The notes under the pieces are model-generated. The model did no database searches and was not told the DNA's origin. It saw only the letters and a program-made list of their open reading frames with translations. Both the position numbers and the translations under genes were made by a program. From Chryseomonas sp014190935 (lineage in GTDB: Bacteria > Pseudomonadota > Gammaproteobacteria > Pseudomonadales > Pseudomonadaceae), in NCBI RefSeq assembly GCF_014190935.1, contig NZ_JACHVV010000004.1, positions 248,001 through 312,000 on the forward strand: DNA of 64,000 bases, written 5' to 3'. Of the stretch, positions 62,118 to 64,000 are shown piece after piece. Position 1 is the stretch's first letter. Each line of letters begins with the position of its first letter.

Positions 62118-62948
62118 CTAGAGGGTAAGGGTGCCGCGGATGCAGTCCTGCACCGCGCCACCCACCCAGATCTGGTCGGCGATACGGGCTACCCGTACCC
62201 GACCGCGCCGGCCCATCGCCGTCCCCTGGCTGGCCAGATAGCGCTCCGGCGCCAGGCCCGCCGGGATCAGCCACTGCGCCAGGCTGGCATTGAGGCTGCC
62301 GGTGACCGGGTCTTCGGCGAATTCCTCGCCCATCAGGGCACGCACCTCGAATTGCGCCTCGGCCGCGCTGCCCGTCCAGGGGGCGATCAGGCCGACGTTG
62401 AGGCCTTCCAGGGCGGCATAGTCCGGCCGGATCGCCAGCAATTCCTCGCGACTTTCAAGCAGCACCGCCACCCAGCCGGGGCCGTTGTCGGCCCACTGGC
62501 TGGCCTGGATGCGCGCGGGCGCCAGGCCGGTGCCCCGGGCAATGCGCGCCAGTACCTCGGGCTCCACCGCGCCGCCTCGCACCAGCGGCGGCGCGGCGAA
62601 GGCCAGCTCCTCTCCGGCGGCGCGGATCGACACCAGGCCGGCGCCGCATTCCTGGATCACTTCGCCGCCCTTGGGCCGCCCGCCTTCGCGCAACCAGACA
62701 TGGCAGCTGCCCAGGGTCGGATGCCCGGCGAAGGGCAGCTCGCGCTGCGGGGTGAAGATGCGCACCCGGTAGTCCGCCGCCGGATCGGTCGGCTGCAGGA
62801 GAAAGGTGGTTTCCGACAGGTTGGTCCAGCGCGCCAGGGCGGCCATCTGCTCGGTGGACAGCGCATCGGCGCCGCAGACCACCGCCAGGGCATTGCCCTC
62901 CAGGGGGCGCTGGGCGAAGACATCGACCTGATGAAAGACGAGGGACAT
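62118..62948 (-). CDS. PhzF family isomerase-like protein
   Basis: 276-residue protein with two related halves typical of the PhzF/DAP-epimerase fold. The start at 62948 (MSLVFHQVDVFAQRPLEGNALAVV) has AGGAGT. The conserved catalytic-Glu region is ARWTNLSETTFLLQP and the partner motif is RIFTPQRELPFAGHPTLGSCHVW. Further on is GEEFAEDPVTGSLNASLAQWL. Phenazine biosynthesis is unlikely, as no phz genes are present; most chromosomal members have unknown substrates. Convergent with the phosphodiesterase gene, 10 bp apart. Confidence 0.9.
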   Translation of the reverse strand: MSLVFHQVDVFAQRPLEGNALAVVCGADALSTEQMAALARWTNLSETTFLLQPTDPAADYRVRIFTPQRELPFAGHPTLGSCHVWLREGGRPKGGEVIQECGAGLVSIRAAGEELAFAAPPLVRGGAVEPEVLARIARGTGLAPARIQASQWADNGPGWVAVLLESREELLAIRPDYAALEGLNVGLIAPWTGSAAEAQFEVRALMGEEFAEDPVTGSLNASLAQWLIPAGLAPERYLASQGTAMGRRGRVRVARIADQIWVGGAVQDCIRGTLTL

Positions 62949-63060
62949 GGCGGTGGACTCCTGGGGCAAAGAGTCGATTGTCAGCGGTTGGCAGGCGACA
63001 GGAACAGCCACAGCCAGGTGGCTAAGGGGCCGTACAGACGGGCGTCGCGCGCGGGATTCG

Positions 63061-63606
63061 CGTGGAAAACGCTGCGCGGTTTTCCACCCTACGGCATCGT
63101 CGCAGGGTTCGCCCTCACCCCAGCCCTCTCCCCGAGGGAGAGGGGGCGGTTCCGCGCGGGGTTGTTGCCCTGCGTAGGGTGGACAACGGCGCAGCCTTAT
63201 CCACGAAGCAACACACCCGTAGGTTGGCGTTGAGCGCAGAGAAGCCCAACGCGGGCACGGCACCCTCACCCCAACCCTCTCCCCGAGGGAGAGGGGGCAG
63301 CTCCGAGCAGAGAGGTGGCGCCGCACCGTAGGGTGGACAACGGCGCAGCCTTGTCCACGAAGCACCACACACTCGTAGGTTGGCGCTGAGCGCAGCGAAG
63401 CCCAACGCGCTCCAACCACCCTCACCCCAACCCTCTCCCAGAGGGAGAGGGAGCAGCTCCGAGCAGAGAGGTGGCGCCGCACCGTAGGGTGGACAACGGC
63501 GCAGCCTTGTCCACGAATCCGCCCTACCCGTAGGTTGGTGCTGAGCGCAGCGAAGCCCAACGCGGGCACGGCACCCTCACCCCAGCCCTCTCCCAGAGGG
63601 AGAGGG
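63061..63606. repeat. Tandem array of three palindromic repeat modules, period about 155 bp
   Basis: Three full modules repeat. Type A GTAGGGTGGACAACGGCGCA occurs at 63174, 63328 and 63484, with an inverted variant at 63061-63092. Type B GTAGGTTGG...GAGCGCAGCGAAGCCCAAC occurs at 63219, 63375 and 63530. Type C CCCTCACCCC...CTCTCC..GAGGGAGAGGG occurs at 63112, 63263, 63419 and 63574. Spacings are 151-156 bases. The 684-bp gap between the PhzF and GntR genes contains essentially nothing else. Confidence 0.88.
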
Positions 63607-63632
63607 GGAAAAACCGAGGCACCTCAACCCCC

Positions 63633-64000
63633 TCACTCCACGGCCGGCCGCGCGAAGATGCGGGTCACCGCGTCCAGGTGCGTGGCCATGGCCTGGCGGG
63701 CGGCTTCGGGGTCGTGGGCTTCCAGGGCTTCGAGGATGGCCAGGTGCTCCTGCTGGGAGCGGTCGGGCATGTCTTCGGGGGTGTAGCGGCGCTGCAGCAG
63801 CTGGAACATGCTGCCGTAGCGATGGCCGAGCAGATGGCGCAACAGCAGCGCATAGGCCGGATTGCCGCTGGCCTGGGCGATGCGGATATGGAACAGCCGG
63901 TCGCCGGGATGGGTGGTCGACCCCAGACGATTGTCCTCGACGTTGCGCCCATAGGCCGCGCGGATGCCGGCCAGTTCGCTGGCGCTGGCGTGGCTTGCGG
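63633..64000 (-). CDS. GntR family regulator, C-terminal FCD domain (partial)
   Basis: About 121 C-terminal residues of a FadR-type (GntR, FCD) regulator; the DNA-binding half lies beyond the window end. FCD-domain signatures with likely metal/ligand His are GDRLFHIRIAQASGNPAYALLLRHLLGHRYGSM and SQQEHLAILEALEAHDPEAARQAMATHLDAV. Such regulators often control sugar-acid transporters and catabolic genes and could act on the hexuronate-type transporter 7 kb away, but the array of repeats and other genes between them make that tentative. Confidence 0.85.
   Translation of the reverse strand, partial: ASHASASELAGIRAAYGRNVEDNRLGSTTHPGDRLFHIRIAQASGNPAYALLLRHLLGHRYGSMFQLLQRRYTPEDMPDRSQQEHLAILEALEAHDPEAARQAMATHLDAVTRIFARPAVE

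Noticed and set aside
62118..62948. Part of a phenazine biosynthesis cluster
   Set aside because: Only a PhzF-fold gene is present; no other phz genes, and PhzF-like proteins are widespread without phenazines.
63061..63606. Possible CRISPR array
   Set aside because: The period is about 155 bp, each unit is itself made of palindromes, there are no unique spacers and no cas genes.

Overview
The window is high-GC bacterial chromosome and reads as a Pseudomonas genome. The evidence is gene content and order: a spuI / spuABCD polyamine block beside an agmatine deiminase and an OprD-type porin, then diguanylate cyclase - desaturase - oscA - sbp - cysTWA. This is the arrangement I know from P. aeruginosa (roughly PA0280-PA0300). 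No plasmid, phage or CRISPR locus is visible. The species is not resolved.

Layout. (1) 1-7.2 kb: polyamine catabolism. Gamma-glutamylation of putrescine (spuA, spuB, spuC, a truncated spuD, with divergent spuI) and agmatine deiminase aguA; an OprD porin follows (7.3-8.6 kb). (2) 9.4-16 kb: PAS-GGDEF cyclase, membrane desaturase, and the sulfate uptake locus oscA-sbp-cysTWA. (3) 16-22 kb: a chemoreceptor, an HDOD protein whose receiver domain lacks the phospho-accepting Asp, and gabD-gabT, which takes the GABA made by the spu pathway to succinate. (4) 22.3-24.5 kb: tRNA-Arg(CCG), two small exported proteins, and a guanidinium exporter behind a guanidine-II (mini-ykkC) riboswitch, with a 159-bp MITE-like element starting at its stop codon. 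(5) 24.5-37 kb: sugar dehydrogenase, lysine/saccharopine-type dehydrogenase, Gfo/Idh/MocA oxidoreductase, a second chemoreceptor, SDR, GH15 hydrolase, methyladenine glycosylase, and a CorA-like transporter with a RimK-like ATP-grasp protein.

(6) 37-44.7 kb: putative porin, pstSCAB with a Pho box, and mntP behind a yybP-ykoY Mn2+ riboswitch. (7) 44.7-51.2 kb: envelope and metal stress. Cytochrome b561, an EptA-like transferase, a His-rich CDF metal exporter with a MerR-type promoter, a second b561, a PepSY protein and a QseBC/PmrAB-like two-component system. Two divergent intergenic regions here carry almost the same 36-bp element, which suggests one response regulator controls both. (8) 51-64 kb: MFS transporter with MarR and AraC regulators, a C-terminally truncated LeuA paralogue, a hexuronate-type MFS transporter, a PAS hybrid kinase, a class II aldolase, a phosphodiesterase with a canonical Pho box, a PhzF protein, and a tandem array of three palindromic repeat types. 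The window ends inside a GntR/FCD regulator.

Most genes are ordinary chromosomal housekeeping or catabolic functions. The least ordinary signals are regulatory or repeat-based: the two riboswitches, the duplicated 36-bp box, the two Pho boxes, the structured leader of spuI, the structured RNA-like element at 10.4 kb, and the composite palindromic repeats at 20, 25, 37 and 63 kb. I did not find a convincing wholly new multigene system.
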